A DNA stretch of 64,000 nucleotides from Juglans regia (lineage: Eukaryota > Streptophyta > Magnoliopsida > Fagales > Juglandaceae). Position 1 is the first letter of the stretch, and the number at the start of each line of letters is the position of its first letter. The stretch lies in contig NC_049914.1 of NCBI RefSeq assembly GCF_001411555.2, positions 14,896,798-14,960,797 of the forward strand, read 5' to 3'. The position numbers were made by a program, and so were the translations under genes. The notes beneath the pieces were generated by a model, which worked only from the letters and a program-made list of their open reading frames with translations, was not told the origin of the DNA and searched no databases. Shown piece by piece: positions 34,141-46,302 of the stretch.

Positions 34141-35544
34141 TTTACTCGCTAATTAAACAGCAAATACTTAGTGCACTTTTAGTGCATTGTGTAAAAACGG
34201 CGAGATACACCCACCGGGCATGAAGGACACAACAATTGATGATTATGAAAGTGCACTGTGCACCACGTGAAGCATGCATGTTGTGCAGGGCATGCACAAT
34301 AGCGTATAGGTGCACAATAAGTGCACCCCAGTGGCACAAGGCGGGCAACAAGCGGCCTCACTGTTGGAGACTGCACTGATGGACAACCAAGCAAAATCGG
34401 CGGGGACCACACCGCGCAACTCCCACGAGCTGGTAGGATCCATCCCGCAGGCCACAAGGGAGGCCCAGGATAACCACCGGAGGCCACCACTGGGGTCGTC
34501 GACGTCTTCTATCTTTGGTGGAACTCTCACTTCCTGAATCGTGGGGGGCGGGGCTAGGGCATCGCCTTTTTTTATTAAACTTGGGTGTCGAGTTTAAAAC
34601 TGGTACCTGGATGTCAAAATCACATTCAGGTTGGATAGGCCTGGATTTAAAGATGCGGGTACCAATTAGGGTTTGTTCCAAACTGAAATCCATAACTGGA
34701 ATCTGATTATTTGAATTTCAAATCAGGTCGAGAAAAAATTTAAGTAGGATAAACAGTCCTAATTTATATATAAATTATAATATGTTGCGTCTAAGTCCTC
34801 TCATCTTGGAAAGAAAAAAAAAGTATCATTATCTGTTATACCTACCGTCTGGTCAACAACCAGCTAATCTAGCTAATGAGGTCACAGACAAAAGTCAATC
34901 AAACCCACAAATTACATGGTTCTGATATTTAGGTTTGAAATGTGTGCAAATACAATCTTCAACTAATACAATGTGACCCTCGAAGAACAAAAGCTTGATG
35001 TCTATTCTCTACACAAACTTCCAAATTCTGTATATGTTAATCCTCTTTGTTGACAACAGATCATCTCCTTGATAATTTAATTCCATTTAAAAAGACTTTC
35101 TTGAAAAAATAATTAGGTTAAAATATTTCAACTGTCAGATTGTCAGTAGGTTCCACACCTTTTGACCTTTACACTTCACTAGAAAAGACATTCCTAGAAA
35201 AAGCTTTCGCCAATGCTTAAAATATAGCAATGAAATTAAACGAAATTTGTTTAAAAATATGACTGAGCTAGCTAGCTAGCTGGCAACCCACTTATTTTAA
35301 TTAATCTAAACCCATTGAACATTCAGAGATGTAGTAAAGTCGAAAAGGCCTGCAGATTTTTCTTTTATTTTTTTTTTAATTTCTTTAATTATTAGATCAA
35401 GATTAGTGGTTGGAGATTATCTACTAATTTTTAATACTAGCCAAACCAGACAGTACTTTTCCCTGACAGAGATATTGTTCACCATATAATTTGGAGCCGT
35501 ACAGAGTTTAAGTTTTCGTTTTTTTTTTTTTATTTTATTTTTTT
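34141..35544. other. Intergenic, nothing recognised
   Basis: Overlapping open frames at 34142-34706 come from a local GC-rich patch. They have no recognisable motif and overlap on both strands, so no gene is called. Confidence 0.4.
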
Positions 35545-35705
35545 TAGAGATGAGATAAAATTAAATGAGATTAATTAAAATTTAAAATAAATTATTATTA
35601 GAATATATTTTTTAATATTATTTATATGTTGAGATTTAAAAAAGTTGAATTGTTTATTTTATTTTATATAAAAATTTAAAAAATTGTAATGATGGGATGT
35701 CATAT
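35545..35705 (+). repeat. AT-rich MITE copy C
   Basis: GATGAGATAAAATTAAATGA, then ATTATTATTAGAATATATTT, then AAAAGTTGAATTGTTTATTT. Same order as copy A. Confidence 0.65.
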
Positions 35706-35931
35706 TTTCAAAATTTTCAAAATTTTAATATTAAAGACTAGTTCCCAATGGGAATTCCCTGTTAGTTTGTCGTTAAAATTTGGTCATCTCATCTTTCCTT
35801 TCTTTCTTCTCTCCCTCTTTTTGTTTTTTTTTTCCTTTTAATACCTTTCGTCATATGCGTAGGTTTTGGAGTTCAAAATGTAATTAATCTAATGAAACAG
35901 GAGTACTCATACAACGTACAATAAGAAATTG

Positions 35932-36085
35932 TTTAGATAATGAGATAAAATAAAATGATTTAAGATAAATGTTGAATAAAATATTATTTTTAATATTATT
36001 ATTTTAAAATTTTAAAAAAATTAAATTATTTATTATATTTTATATAAAAATTTAAAATAATTATAATGATGAAATGAAAAGAATA
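35932..36085 (+). repeat. AT-rich MITE copy D
   Basis: GTTTAGATAATGAGATAAAA at the start, the same body with TTGAATAAAATATTATTTTT, and ATAATGATGAAATGAAAAGA at the end. Confidence 0.65.
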
Positions 36086-37078
36086 AATAGTGTTTTCCAA
36101 TAAAAAAATACCATTAAGGACGTCGCTCCCTCATGTTCAACCTACAAATAGGGGTCATTCAGTGCGTGATCGTGGGCCGACTCGCAATAAGGCAGAAGTT
36201 TAAGCCTCTATTTAAGCATCCCTCCCACCTAAATTAAAAAAAAAAAACAGGAAGCGTGGACAAGTTTGCACCTTGGATCACATGACCTGGTTCTTGGAAA
36301 AAGATTCTGGGTTTTTTTTATTATTATTTCCTCGCAAGCAACGCCAACCATCCAAGGGCTCAAATTGACCGTTGTTGCACGTTACGGGACAATAATTCAG
36401 CAGGGGTATTATAGACTTTTCCTTTGGGCAGTGCATTTTTTCACCACCAGAGTCTACATGATTAGGGTGCTCTATCTCCCAGACAGCCAATTAACTTGAA
36501 AATAACAGAAATGCTAAACCTTGGGTTTTGAAAGAGACAATTTTTTATTATTATTTAATGATTAAAAAATGTTTTTTTTTAATAATATTGTCAATTTTTT
36601 ATTTTTTTTTAAAAAAGATAACTTTTTCAATGGCTGTAGTGGTCCTCAAAAAATAAAAACTTTAAAATCTTTTGAGAAACAGAAGAAAAGAGAGAAAAAG
36701 CAACGCTAGAGCAGTACTGCAGGCTTGGCCAGTTTTGTCATTATGTTTACATCAGATTCTGGTTATTCAATGATATAATCAATCTCTAGTTTTCATAACT
36801 TTTTTATTTCTGATTGGAGATAGCGCCAGTGAGGGCAGGCAGGGCCGTACAACAATATGAACGTCATCATCGTCCGCTCCCAAAAAGAAATGCACAGAAG
36901 AAAAAGAAGACCTACCATGTACTGTCAAGAAGAAAAACGAAAAAAAAAAAGGAAATATTTCATTTCATCAAAACACAGAACCCCAGATACTCCAAGTCTT
37001 ATCTGAATCTCCCCCACCACCATGCCCCTTACCCCATCAAATCTTTCTGATTTTACTTACAGTCAGACGTCAGTTTTT
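36086..37078. other. Intergenic and 3' flank of the MYB gene
   Basis: No coding sequence recognised. A-rich and T-rich runs. The last few hundred bases before 37079 are the probable 3' UTR of the reverse-strand MYB gene. Confidence 0.4.
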
Positions 37079-38559
37079 TCAGTAGAAGTACGTGACCTTC
37101 TCTGCTGTCTTGCTTTCATCAACATTGAACAAGTTGTTAGCACCACTATTACTCCTGATAACAAGTTGCTTAACATCCTCAAGATCACACTCTAATGGGA
37201 CTTTATCTCCAAAGTACGCATGCGGCGTCTCAGCCCATTGGCTTACGTTTTCACCTCCATTTCTGCCATAATTAAGCATGAACTTCTGGTTTTCTTCTAA
37301 CCCATCCGAGATGTAGCCCTGGAAAGCCATCACTTCTTGTTTAATCCCTCTGCCATAGCTGATCTGAGTACAGCTCCCATCAGAAGAACTGCAGCTTCCT
37401 TCACTTCCAAACATGAGGAGGTTCTCTTTCACAGGATAATACTGCATGAAACTCGCCCGGCTCTCCTGAGTCTGGAAAACAGATGGATGGGTGGCCAAAG
37501 AAGTGCTGCTGCTTAAAAAACTCGGTGGGATTGAAGTACTGGGATCCAGACCAGAGAAAGATTTAGTTGTTGAGGTATAATAAGAGCTGCATTCCTTGTA
37601 GAGTGAAGATGATAGTGGTTGAGTCTGAAATGGTGGGGTTTGATGAGAAGATTGGAATGGTCTCTCAGATTGAGGATGCATCCCCATGAAAAGCTTCTTC
37701 TTCAGCTTGGTGTTCCAGTAGTTCTTGATATCGTTATCAGTCCTGCCTGGCAACTGAGCAGCTATAATTGACCACCTGTAATTGTCAACATATAACCACC
37801 ATAAGAAGAAAACTTCCAGCATTTGATCTCTAATTAAGAGCTGGGAGGGCATGTTGATCTTAGATCTAAACTTGTCGTGCATGCAATACAATTATCCAAA
37901 AATAATAGATTCTTCATAAATGAAAATCACTATAATAAACGTACAGGAGCAAAACCTGAATCTTCTATTTTTCTTCTTTACCATGTTACCCCTTTTGGTT
38001 AGGTTCATATGTATTTTGATCTCTTAACAGTGGAGTAAAGTGGAAAAGCGGATATAACAATGATACCCGCGACAGTTTGGGCAATTTTTCGGGCTGATAT
38101 TAACTGAAATTATTGTTCAGAACAGCAGAGTTTTACAATAAGAATTATGTAGAGATTACTTTACCTGCTTCCAATGCTAGCAAACAGGGCGCAGATTATT
38201 CTGTCTTCCTCGTCAGAAAACTCACCATGTTTAATGTTAGGCCTGAGATAGTTAAGCCATCTCAGTCTGCAACTTTTCCCACATCTCTTCAGACCTGATG
38301 CAGAACCAAAGCCAAACAAACGAGATAAAAGAGGAACATGAGAGAGAGAGAGAGAGAGAGAGAGAGCAGTTTAAGCATCGTACGTTATGAAGCGGGTTTA
38401 TCATTGTTTTGAGTTAAACTTACCAGCTTTCTGTGGGAGCGCAATCCAGTTCCCACCAGTTCCATATTTCTGGATGTACTCCTTAAGCTTTGAGTCTTCT
38501 TCCGGCGACCATGGCCCCTTCTTGACATTTGCCTTGTCACAACAAGGAGCCCTCCCCAT
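37079..38559 (-). CDS. R2R3-MYB transcription factor, RAX/Blind (subgroup 14) type
   Basis: A nuclear DNA-binding regulator. Exons on the reverse strand: 38559-38424 (136 bp), 38294-38165 (130 bp) and 37775-37079 (697 bp). GT-AG introns are 129 and 389 bp, and the product is 320 residues. The exon lengths and splice phases are the standard R2R3-MYB pattern. It starts [21 protein letters not shown]2 has Trp17, Trp38 and Trp58; R3 has Phe71, Trp90 and Trp109, the normal tryptophan spacing. [20 protein letters not shown] and [20 protein letters not shown] are intact. The sequence resembles RAX1-3/MYB36-38 and tomato Blind, known for axillary meristem formation or endodermis differentiation; which role applies cannot be told. 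The C-terminus ends in an acidic stretch and KVTYFY. A (CT)n run lies next to the start codon. Confidence 0.95.
38341..38366. repeat. (AG)n microsatellite in MYB intron 1
   Basis: Thirteen AG units inside the 129-bp first intron. On the coding strand this is a CT tract near the branch-point side. Confidence 0.95.
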
Positions 38560-38975
38560 CTCTCTCTCTCTCTCTGGTCGTGTATATATGTGCGTGTGTG
38601 AGAAGTGATATGTTTGGTATCCTCTATCCTCTTTAAAGAACCGAAGGTCTCAGAGCCTGATGAATGAACATTGCTTGAGCCTTACAATTAATAATTGGCC
38701 TGTTTTTGGAGGTTTGACAGGTAAAAAAGAAATATATTAATTCATAGGTACAAAAGTCAAAATGATAGGTAATGCTCAATCAATTTCTAACTCGTGCTAA
38801 TTAATTAGAGAATACTATGTATAAGTTACTTATAAGTTACTATTCATTTTCACATCTCATATTTATAATTTTTTTAATATTTTTTATAGAATATAAAGTG
38901 AAGAATAGTAATTGATGAGAATAATTTTTGTTAATTATATAAAACTTTCCATCTCAAATGATAGCGCACCATATC
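38560..38975 (-). promoter_or_regulatory. Presumed MYB promoter and 5' leader
   Basis: Directly upstream of the MYB ATG on the reverse strand. It begins with a short pyrimidine/purine repeat (38561-38577), often seen in plant leaders. No definite TATA box was fixed. The region near 38810-38940 looks like a decayed AT-rich MITE. Confidence 0.4.
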
Positions 38976-38987
38976 AATTATCAACCA
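38976..38987. repeat. SINE TSD (left)
   Basis: AATTATCAACCA, repeated exactly at 39291-39302. Confidence 0.9.
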
Positions 38988-39290
38988 ATTTTTTTTTTTT
39001 AATAAAAATTAGAGGCGGCGACCAGAAATGACTTTCCTACTAAGATATGACCATAGTAGCACCCAACTCGCTGGAGAGCCAGACAGGATGGGCCTAGACA
39101 GCGAGAATCACAGGCGCTCTCTACAAGTCGAACTTGAGCCATAACTTGACCCTAGCCCCACAAGGGCATCAATGGTCCATGAGTCAATGGGTCATCAATA
39201 ATCCTGAGCACTTCCCATTGCGGGATTCGATCCCAAGACTTAGTGCCCACTAACAAAATCAAGAACCACTGAGCCACCACTATTAGTGGT
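38988..39290 (-). mobile_element. tRNA-derived SINE
   Basis: A 303-bp insertion with an exact 12-bp TSD and, on the reverse strand, an A-tail (T run at 38989-39000). The RNA polymerase III promoter is internal: box A TGGCTCAGTGG (39276-39266 reverse) and box B GGGATCGAATCCC (39234-39222 reverse), about 32 bp apart as in tRNA genes. It has no coding capacity; such elements move with LINE enzymes. It lies about 430 bp upstream of the MYB start. Confidence 0.9.
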
Positions 39291-39302
39291 AATTATCAAC
39301 CA
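39291..39302. repeat. SINE TSD (right)
   Basis: AATTATCAACCA, an exact copy of 38976-38987. Confidence 0.9.
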
Positions 39303-39628
39303 GCTTACTCAATTTCTTCCTTTTCTCCAACCGTCCAAACTCCTGTTATGTGGAAACACTGCAACCAATTAATTTGTTGGCTACAGTTATCTTAATGTGA
39401 CCTTTTCCATCAGCAGACTATGGGGTTGTTTGGATTTGGAGAACATCTTAATTCATCTCATATTATCTAATTATTATAATTTTTTTTCAAACTCTCACAC
39501 CAAATACAATAGGGTAGTGCTACTATTATGCCACCCAAGTTTGCCTACTACCGCAAATTACATTTTTTTTTTTTTTATGCTTTTTATTTCAAACATTTTT
39601 TAACATGTTTAAAAGTTTACTAATGTGC

Positions 39629-39821
39629 GGTTTGGATAATAAAGTGAGATGAGATGATTTCAAATGAAAGTTAAATATTAAAATATTATTAGAATATTAT
39701 TTTTTAATATTATTATTGTTTTAAGATTTGAAAAAGTTGAATTAATATTTATTATATTTTTTGTAAAAATTTGAGAAAGTTGTAATAATGAGATGAGATG
39801 AAATGCTTTTACTATCTAAAC
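39629..39821 (+). repeat. AT-rich MITE copy E, ends best preserved
   Basis: The left end GTTTGGATAATAAAGTGAGA and the right end (reverse-complemented GTTTAGATAGTAAAAGCATT) form imperfect inverted repeats. Between them lies the common body. It gives the clearest view of the family's termini; no TSD could be fixed. Confidence 0.72.
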
Positions 39822-39974
39822 ATGGCGTAATAGTCACTTCTTTAACCATTAAGTAAAAAAAATATTAAAAAATAAAATAAAATACATAAGCGGTCAAATT
39901 AATGGGGCAAACTCAAGTGAATAACATCATTTTCCAATACAATAAACAATTCAACTTTTTCAAATAAAAAAATA

Positions 39975-40048
39975 TATATATTATAACAATATTTTATTCA
40001 ACCTTAAACTTTCATCTTATATCAACTCACTATCCAAATCTCTTCCTA
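39975..40048 (-). repeat. Partial AT-rich MITE, reverse orientation
   Basis: The reverse complement reads GGATAGTGAGTTGATATAAG and then TTGAATAAAATATTGTTATA, the first third of the family. Confidence 0.55.
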
Positions 40049-41700
40049 AGTTGTACCATCAAGAAAATTGTTTATTTGTTAGTTATAATTTCTTATGGAA
40101 ATAATTATTTTTTGTCAAAGTAAGTCTATTATTGTCACAAATGGTCATATTTGTCACAAATAATTCATTATAAATTTTCATTTTTTTTTGTAGTGCATGT
40201 TTAAATACTGAAAATTAGTCATGGTCGTACGTTAATTGAGTTCTTTCACCTAAGAACCCTAATAAGGTAAATGATATTTCCCAGCAATATAAAGCTAGGA
40301 ACATATTATGAACCAATCAAGATTCAAATGCTTTGATAAAATTGTTATATATTTTATGAACCATGTAAAATTTAACACAAAATTATTTGTCAATGTATGT
40401 GTTGTTCACTCAAAAGTATGATCTTCAATGTGTTAATTACATTCGTCTTGATTATTTTCAAAAATGCATTTTCAGTTTGTTTAACATGTAACTTTTAGAC
40501 AAACTCATGTGGTCCATTGCTGATGAAAACAACATATTTTTTTTTCACTTAGTACCATATATAGTAAATTCCATAATTAATATTCTGGGTCACAATCGTG
40601 GACCTAATTCTCATGATAATAGATTCATAACTACAAATACAAGTAAATCTCGTTAGGATCGTTCATTTTCCACTGGAATAATGACAAGCTGGAAACTCCT
40701 TCATTAATATGCATCCCGAGAACCATTCCTCAATTAGACTGATTCTGTGCCGTGCATGGGATGCAGAAGGTAAGCGATAAGAGCGATGATGATCTGAATC
40801 AGGTGCCCGGGAATGACTAATCAATGCCACCTTCTGAGTGTCGAAATGCTGACGCAAAGATCGATCATTACCACGGTCACAGTTTGTAAAAATGGGCAAG
40901 CAATTTCCCCGCAGATGCTACGTACGGCATTGTAGGGTTTCATGCTTACCGGCGGCCTTGGTGTTTCTAAAACGACACAGAGGAATAGAGGCCTAAGAAC
41001 CAATGCATAGGGACACTGTACGTACTTGATTTAATAGGGTTCTCAAGAATCATCATGATCCCTAGTAAAAGAGCCCTATTATTTCTGTGGCCTATAACTT
41101 GACTTCTTTATGGATGCAAAGTGCTGCTAAAAAAAGAAAATGTTCCTCCTCCCTCGTATACGATCAATATGGTGAGTTACGTTAAAATGAGTAATCTGAG
41201 TAGAGCCTAGCTAGCTTGTGTATCTTGGCATTCTACGTACGTTACCCTCATTTGTAGCCCCATACGTGATTAACCAAAAGTAGCTCAATAAAGCCGTACC
41301 CCTTGTTTTCTTCTTATAGCATAGATCTCAGAATAATGCATAGTACAATCTTAATTTAAAAGTTGGTGCAAGCGTAGCAATATAGATCCGGGAAGAGATT
41401 TTTGTACGCACAAAGCAGGGAATTTTCTCTACGGTGCAAAAAACAGGAGATATTCAAGGAAGAGATTGTCCCTAAAAGTACAATACTCATCTCTCAAAAG
41501 TGGTCTTCTTTCACTCGTTTTGGACCTTTTGGTATTAATGCCTCTGATCAGGTTCATAAAGTTCGGAAGTCATCTACCAAGAAGCCAAGTTATGAGCTGA
41601 ATTTTAATTCTATAAAATTATATTTATCATTAGCATAATTAATCCATAAAAGTATTTATCATTCCATAAAATACATTTGCTTAACATTACAACAATTACC
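40049..41700. other. Intergenic, no gene recognised
   Basis: Short reverse-strand open frames at 40663-41003 overlap each other and show no motif. TTTTTTTTTGTAGTG at 40185-40199 looks like the right end of a CACTA-type element without a partner. Confidence 0.4.
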
Positions 41701-41718
41701 TTAATTCTTCTGCGCCTC

Positions 41719-41720
<2 letters not shown>

Positions 41721-41753
<33 letters not shown>

Positions 41754-42110
41754 GTGATATAGTATAGTGTAGTATACTATAGTATAGTACAATGTAGTCT
41801 AGTATAGTCTAGTATTAGTTTAGTACATAGTAGTATAGTACCTCGTATGAAACATTGATCAAAAGATTCATTTTAAGGTTCAAACAGTACCATTCTAACA
41901 TATAATAAGTTATAGTATTATATATAACAAGTTGTATATATATATATATATAACAAGTTATAGTATTATAGTATAAGTATGATACACTATATACTATAGA
42001 TACAATAGATATATTATAAATATATCACATTATATATTGTAATACATTGTATATAGTATAGACTATATACCATATTATATGATATATAAATAGTCTATAT
42101 TCTTGGATCG
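41721..42110. repeat. AT-rich low-complexity tract
   Basis: (TA)n at 41721-41750, then irregular repeats of TAGTATAGT and TATATAT to about 42090. Many short palindromes. No gene. Confidence 0.85.
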
Positions 42111-42781
42111 AACAGTAAATCGTATAGAATAACGTTTGAACGTTTAATTTTAATGTTTAAACACAGTGTTTGAACGTTAAATGAACGTTCGAATGGTATA
42201 ACACTATAAACGACGTCTGACTTCCTCGATCAATCGCATTCTCTTTCTCTCTAAACCCTCCACGTACGCCATCGAACGCTCCTCTTGCCTTTGAACCTCT
42301 GTCGTCACCGTCGTGTCACTACCACCGTCAGCTACCACTTCTCATCAAGAGGTACACAACTTAGGAATGTTTAATGGGTTGATTTCGTGTTATTTTTAAT
42401 GAGTTTTGATAGAAAATAGAAAAATCAATAGTTTCCATCGATGGACATCGTAGGTGGCCGGAAAATAAGAGGCTGAGATGCCTCTATGCACATCTCAGCC
42501 TTGTATGCGTATTATTAATGGAGATTCCTTTTGTTTCAATGGCTATCGAGGTGACTCAACCATTGCTGAGCTTGATCCATAAATTGTTCGAACCATGGTT
42601 AATTCATTGGACTCAAATCTCAGACTCTCAAATGATTGAGAAACCATTCGACCATCTGTTAATATGGTATTTGAACACAATGTTTAATGTTCAAACGGTG
42701 GTTAATTCATTTGAATGTTATGGACTCAAGTTCCAGACTCTCAAATGGTTGGGAAACCATTCAAACATTTGTTAATATGAC

Positions 42782-43238
42782 GTTTGAACCAAAGTTTTGA
42801 ATTTCGTACCGTACTGGCTGGTACGATCGAAATATACCATTTCTGTGGCATAGCCGATACAAAGAAGAGTATAGTTTTGTACTGGTCAAAATTTCGATTG
42901 TTTCGGCCCGTTCTGGCCAATATTTCGGCTCGTACTGGCCTATATTTCCGCTTGTATCGGCCGGTATTTCGACCTTTACTTTTTTTTTTTTCATTTCTTC
43001 AAAGTACAAGCTCATTTTTTGACTCCCCAATTCAGACCAGACTATTTATAATTTATATATATTTATGTATAATTTATTTATATATAAACTATTATTTTGG
43101 AATATAATTTATATATTTTTTTATATATAATTTATTTATATATAGATTATTCTGAAATGGTACCCGTAACAAAATGTATCATTTCAATGTCTCGACCGAA
43201 ACGGTCACTGATACAGTATTCAAAACATTGGTTCAAAC
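42782..43238. mobile_element. Inverted-repeat element inside CACTA-like element 1
   Basis: The ends GTTTGAACCAAAGTTTTGAA and, in reverse complement, GTTTGAACCAATGTTTTGAA match at 19 of 20 bases. The 457-bp interior has repeated TACTGGCC/TTTCGGCC motifs and an AT-rich centre. Non-coding. No TSD could be fixed, because the end motif itself resembles the host element's repeats. Confidence 0.6.
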
Positions 43239-43467
43239 ACATATGTTTAACTTTCGAATGCTTTAGTCATCTCAATAGTGTTTGAACGGTTACGTCATCG
43301 TTCGAATTACTGTTCTAACGTTCGAAAGCCTAGTGATTCGATCGAACGTTATAACACAAAATAGCTTTAAATTATATTAATCAGCATATAATTTTGTGAA
43401 AGTTTATGTATATATCATATTTTATAACTAATTTTCTTAGTTTTATTTTTTAAATTTCAAGTTGACA

Positions 43468-44690
43468 ATGTCTTCTAGGGGAAAGAAGCGTGGTAGACTA
43501 GGGCAACATTCCAGTGAATCATATCGAGAGAGGAAGATTTTATTAGGGCTTTAGGTGAAGATCTCTGACTTGCAGAATCTTCTCTAAGAGGGTCGTTCCT
43601 TGACATCCGTCTTCATTGAGCTTCGTTGGACACCAATCCTTGACCAGAAGGACAAAGCATGAGATCTCGTTTCCTATATTGATATTATCTCTGAGTTTTA
43701 TAGAGAGCTCGGTGGTTCTAGCCAATATGACGATACGACATACACGATCTCCTTACAGGGAGCTTCATTTACATTTTTAGCAGACAAACTTGCTGATTTC
43801 ATTTGTATCCCACATTTGCGCACTGCGTATCCGAACGTGGTGTCTAGGGAGTCTACAGCTGATGGAGAAACGGTTGAGGATGAGGGATCTGATAGAGATG
43901 GACTCAATGGTCTCGCTGATCATGAGGTGAGGTAGTTAGTTGTTGGTCCAGATGCTCCTCCCTATGATGGGATGAAGAGCAACAAATTAATAGTCTGATT
44001 TATCTAGCTTCTTCAAAATCATGAACTTAATCATTGCCAACAACATTGTTTCTTAGCAGCACAAGATAGAGGTTGGCATAGATCGGGTGAAGTTTATGAT
44101 ATGCGTCGTTCGTGGGGTGCCTATTGATCTAGTGGGTAATATATTCACTAGATTTCGATCAGAGGCTTCCTACATTACGACTGATATATTGCCCTTTGGG
44201 ATCCTGATCACACGATTTCTGCTACATGTTGGGGTCTTGCCAGATATTGCTGAGCGTATTCGGAAGCCGATTGGATTGATCAACTCCTCCACCCTGTCAT
44301 GACGCACAGGACACTCGAGACTTCATCTTCGTGCTCCTATTCCAGAGTCGGTCAATACTCAGAAAGATGCACACCCGATAGATCATGGAGTATCGGCTGG
44401 TGAGACATCCACACAGGCCGAGGCATCATGCACTACTACTCATGATGAGATTGCAAATATAGTGTGTGCAAAAATCCGCACACAGACATCAGAGGTGATT
44501 GATGCAGTGTGTATGGAGATACGTAGTGCCATCTTTGACTTACATACAAATATTAATGCTAGCATCCCTGACTTACGTACAGAGATTGATGCCATATATG
44601 TGACTTAGGTCATGATCAGTACTCGACTAACACAACTAGAGGCATGCCTAACTGCAGTCGAGGATGTCGTTAGAGAGTTGGGTCAGTAGA
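43468..44690 (+). pseudogene. Plant transposon-protein gene (Transposase_32-like), broken
   Basis: The ATG at 43468 opens MSSRGKKRGRLGQHSSES, a basic start. Later pieces hold IISEFYRELGGSSQYDDTTY and ISLQGASFTFLADKLADFIC. After frame changes, 44087-44302 has VRGVPIDLVGNIFTRFRSEA and FGILITRFLLHVGVLPD. The tail (44440-44690) reads as a probable coiled coil (EIRSAIFDLHTNINASIPDL). The family, as I recall it, is the putative plant transposon protein domain common in dicot repeats; its activity is unknown. Multiple stops and at least two frameshifts make it non-functional. Genes with the same layout sit in elements 2 and 3. Confidence 0.65.
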
Positions 44691-45434
44691 GACACGCCCG
44701 TCTCTATATCTTTTATTCGTATTTTTTTTTTTGTATAGACAATATTCTGTGTTTTGTAAAATTGATTTAATTATGGATGATCTTTTTTTTCTAAATTAAT
44801 TGTTGATTTCTATTATATATATATATATTCTTTAATTGAAATTTTTTATTAAATTAATGTTACTGTTCGAACGAAATATATACCAATTGAACATTTCTCT
44901 ATTCCTGCCAAAAATATTTCTGCAATAAATTACCGTTCGAACATTGATTAACCCATTAGTTCGAACGGTATAGTAATGAATTCGAATGATAACTCAATTT
45001 CCCTCTAAATTTAGTGACTTAACCCGACAATTTCTCGTTCAATCATATATAATATATGTTCGAACATTATTAATGTTGACGTTCAAACGTTGTTATATGT
45101 TGCTCGAATGCTCTAGGTAAATTTCCTTCTAAATTTGGTCACTTAACGTGCCAAATTGTCGTTTGACCATATATAATATTCGTTCGAATTTTTATTTTAT
45201 TTTGTTCAAACTTTTTATTTTATTTTTATTTTTTTTGTATGAACGGTTATTTTATTTGAGACAAAATTTATTGTCCCTACCTACATATACCGTTCGAACA
45301 TGTTCGAACGATAAACACATTCTGTCATTTTTCTGGAACAAAATTTGAATTTCGTCTCTAGATCTCATTTTTTTGGACGATTTTCATTTCTTTCCAAACA
45401 AAAATCGTCCCAAAAACAAATTTTTGTTGTAGTG

Positions 45435-46302
45435 GGTACAAGAGTTTGATCTTGAATTGCATGAAAATAAAGAACAATGATTTGCATGAAAAACACAGCA
45501 AATTTCCGAATTCTCGTTTTGTTTCCACACTGCAAAATTTTTGTTGACATCTGCAGATTTTTATTTTTAAATGTTAGTCGGATCCAGCTTCGGGAGAAAG
45601 TCTCGATGGCTGTAGAACTATCCTTCCATAATTTTTTATTTCTGAATTTTAGTAGATCAGTAGTGTCCGTTCATGAATTTGTTCTATAATAAGTATGAAT
45701 TAGATGATTAGGACTTTTTATGTACAGTATAATTAGTATTTATTATAAGTACGTTGTTTTAAATTAGGAGTTCAATTTTTAATAGATCATTAGGCTTATC
45801 CAGAGTTTTATTAGGAGTTGGTCTTTAAAGTACTTTGACTAGGACATGTTTTTCTAGTTATATTTCATTTTAAACTCTTTGATTCTAAGAACATATATAT
45901 AAAGGCAGTTCATGGTCTTGTTTAAGATCTAGAGAGTTGATGATTTTATAATGAGAATTATCTATGAGAGAGTAATTTTCCTTTATTTTGTGTTCTGATC
46001 ATCTTAAAGTGGACTACATAGAATTCTAGACTTATGTGATATTTGAGAGGTAAATTATATTTCTACGACAACCGCTGTAGTACTGGCTATATATATTTAT
46101 ATATTGCATCGGATCTCAATTTGGAATGCACCATTAATTAATTAATAAAGTAATATTAATTATAAATCTCAAATAGACAAGTCTCATATAAGCATTTTAT
46201 AAAACAAGTGGATTCCACTAATAAATAATAATTTTTTTTTACATTTTTTTTAAGTAGAGTCCATTTTTTACAAGAACTTGTACAAATCATTTATCTTTTA
46301 AA
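45435..46302. other. Intergenic, nothing recognised
   Basis: AT-rich, between CACTA-like element 1 and the hairpin. No gene or repeat boundary could be fixed. Confidence 0.4.

Larger units (their letters stand above)
42120..45434 (+). mobile_element. CACTA-like element 1 (left end not found)
   Basis: The right end is clear: AAAAATCGTCCC, then TTTTTGTTGTAGTG ending at 45434, the complement of CACTACAAC. Sites like GTTCGAACG are dense near both sides (42130-42200, 43270-43350, 44865-45310). A broken gene of the plant transposon-protein type is at 43468-44690. No CACTACAA start was found upstream; the AT-rich tract at 41721-42110 may have replaced or obscured it. Much like element 3 in its GGGACGA/TCGTCCC subterminal sequence. 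Confidence 0.65.

Noticed and set aside
34142..34706. Overlapping open frames on both strands, including Pro/Cys-rich readings
   Set aside because: A local GC-rich patch lowers stop density; no motif, no splice pattern, both strands open.
38341..38608. Forward open frame opposite MYB exon 1
   Set aside because: Antisense shadow of the MYB gene and its CT-rich leader.
40185..40199. TTTTTTTTTGTAGTG as a CACTA right end
   Set aside because: No partner CACTAC end or subterminal repeats within several kb.
40663..41003. Reverse-strand open frames with charged residues
   Set aside because: Short, overlapping, no recognisable domain, no conserved start context or neighbouring exon.
41685..41697. 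CATTACAACAATT as the left end of CACTA-like element 1
   Set aside because: Flanking TAA does not match the GGT after the right end, and no subterminal repeats follow directly; could be a decayed end but is not supported.
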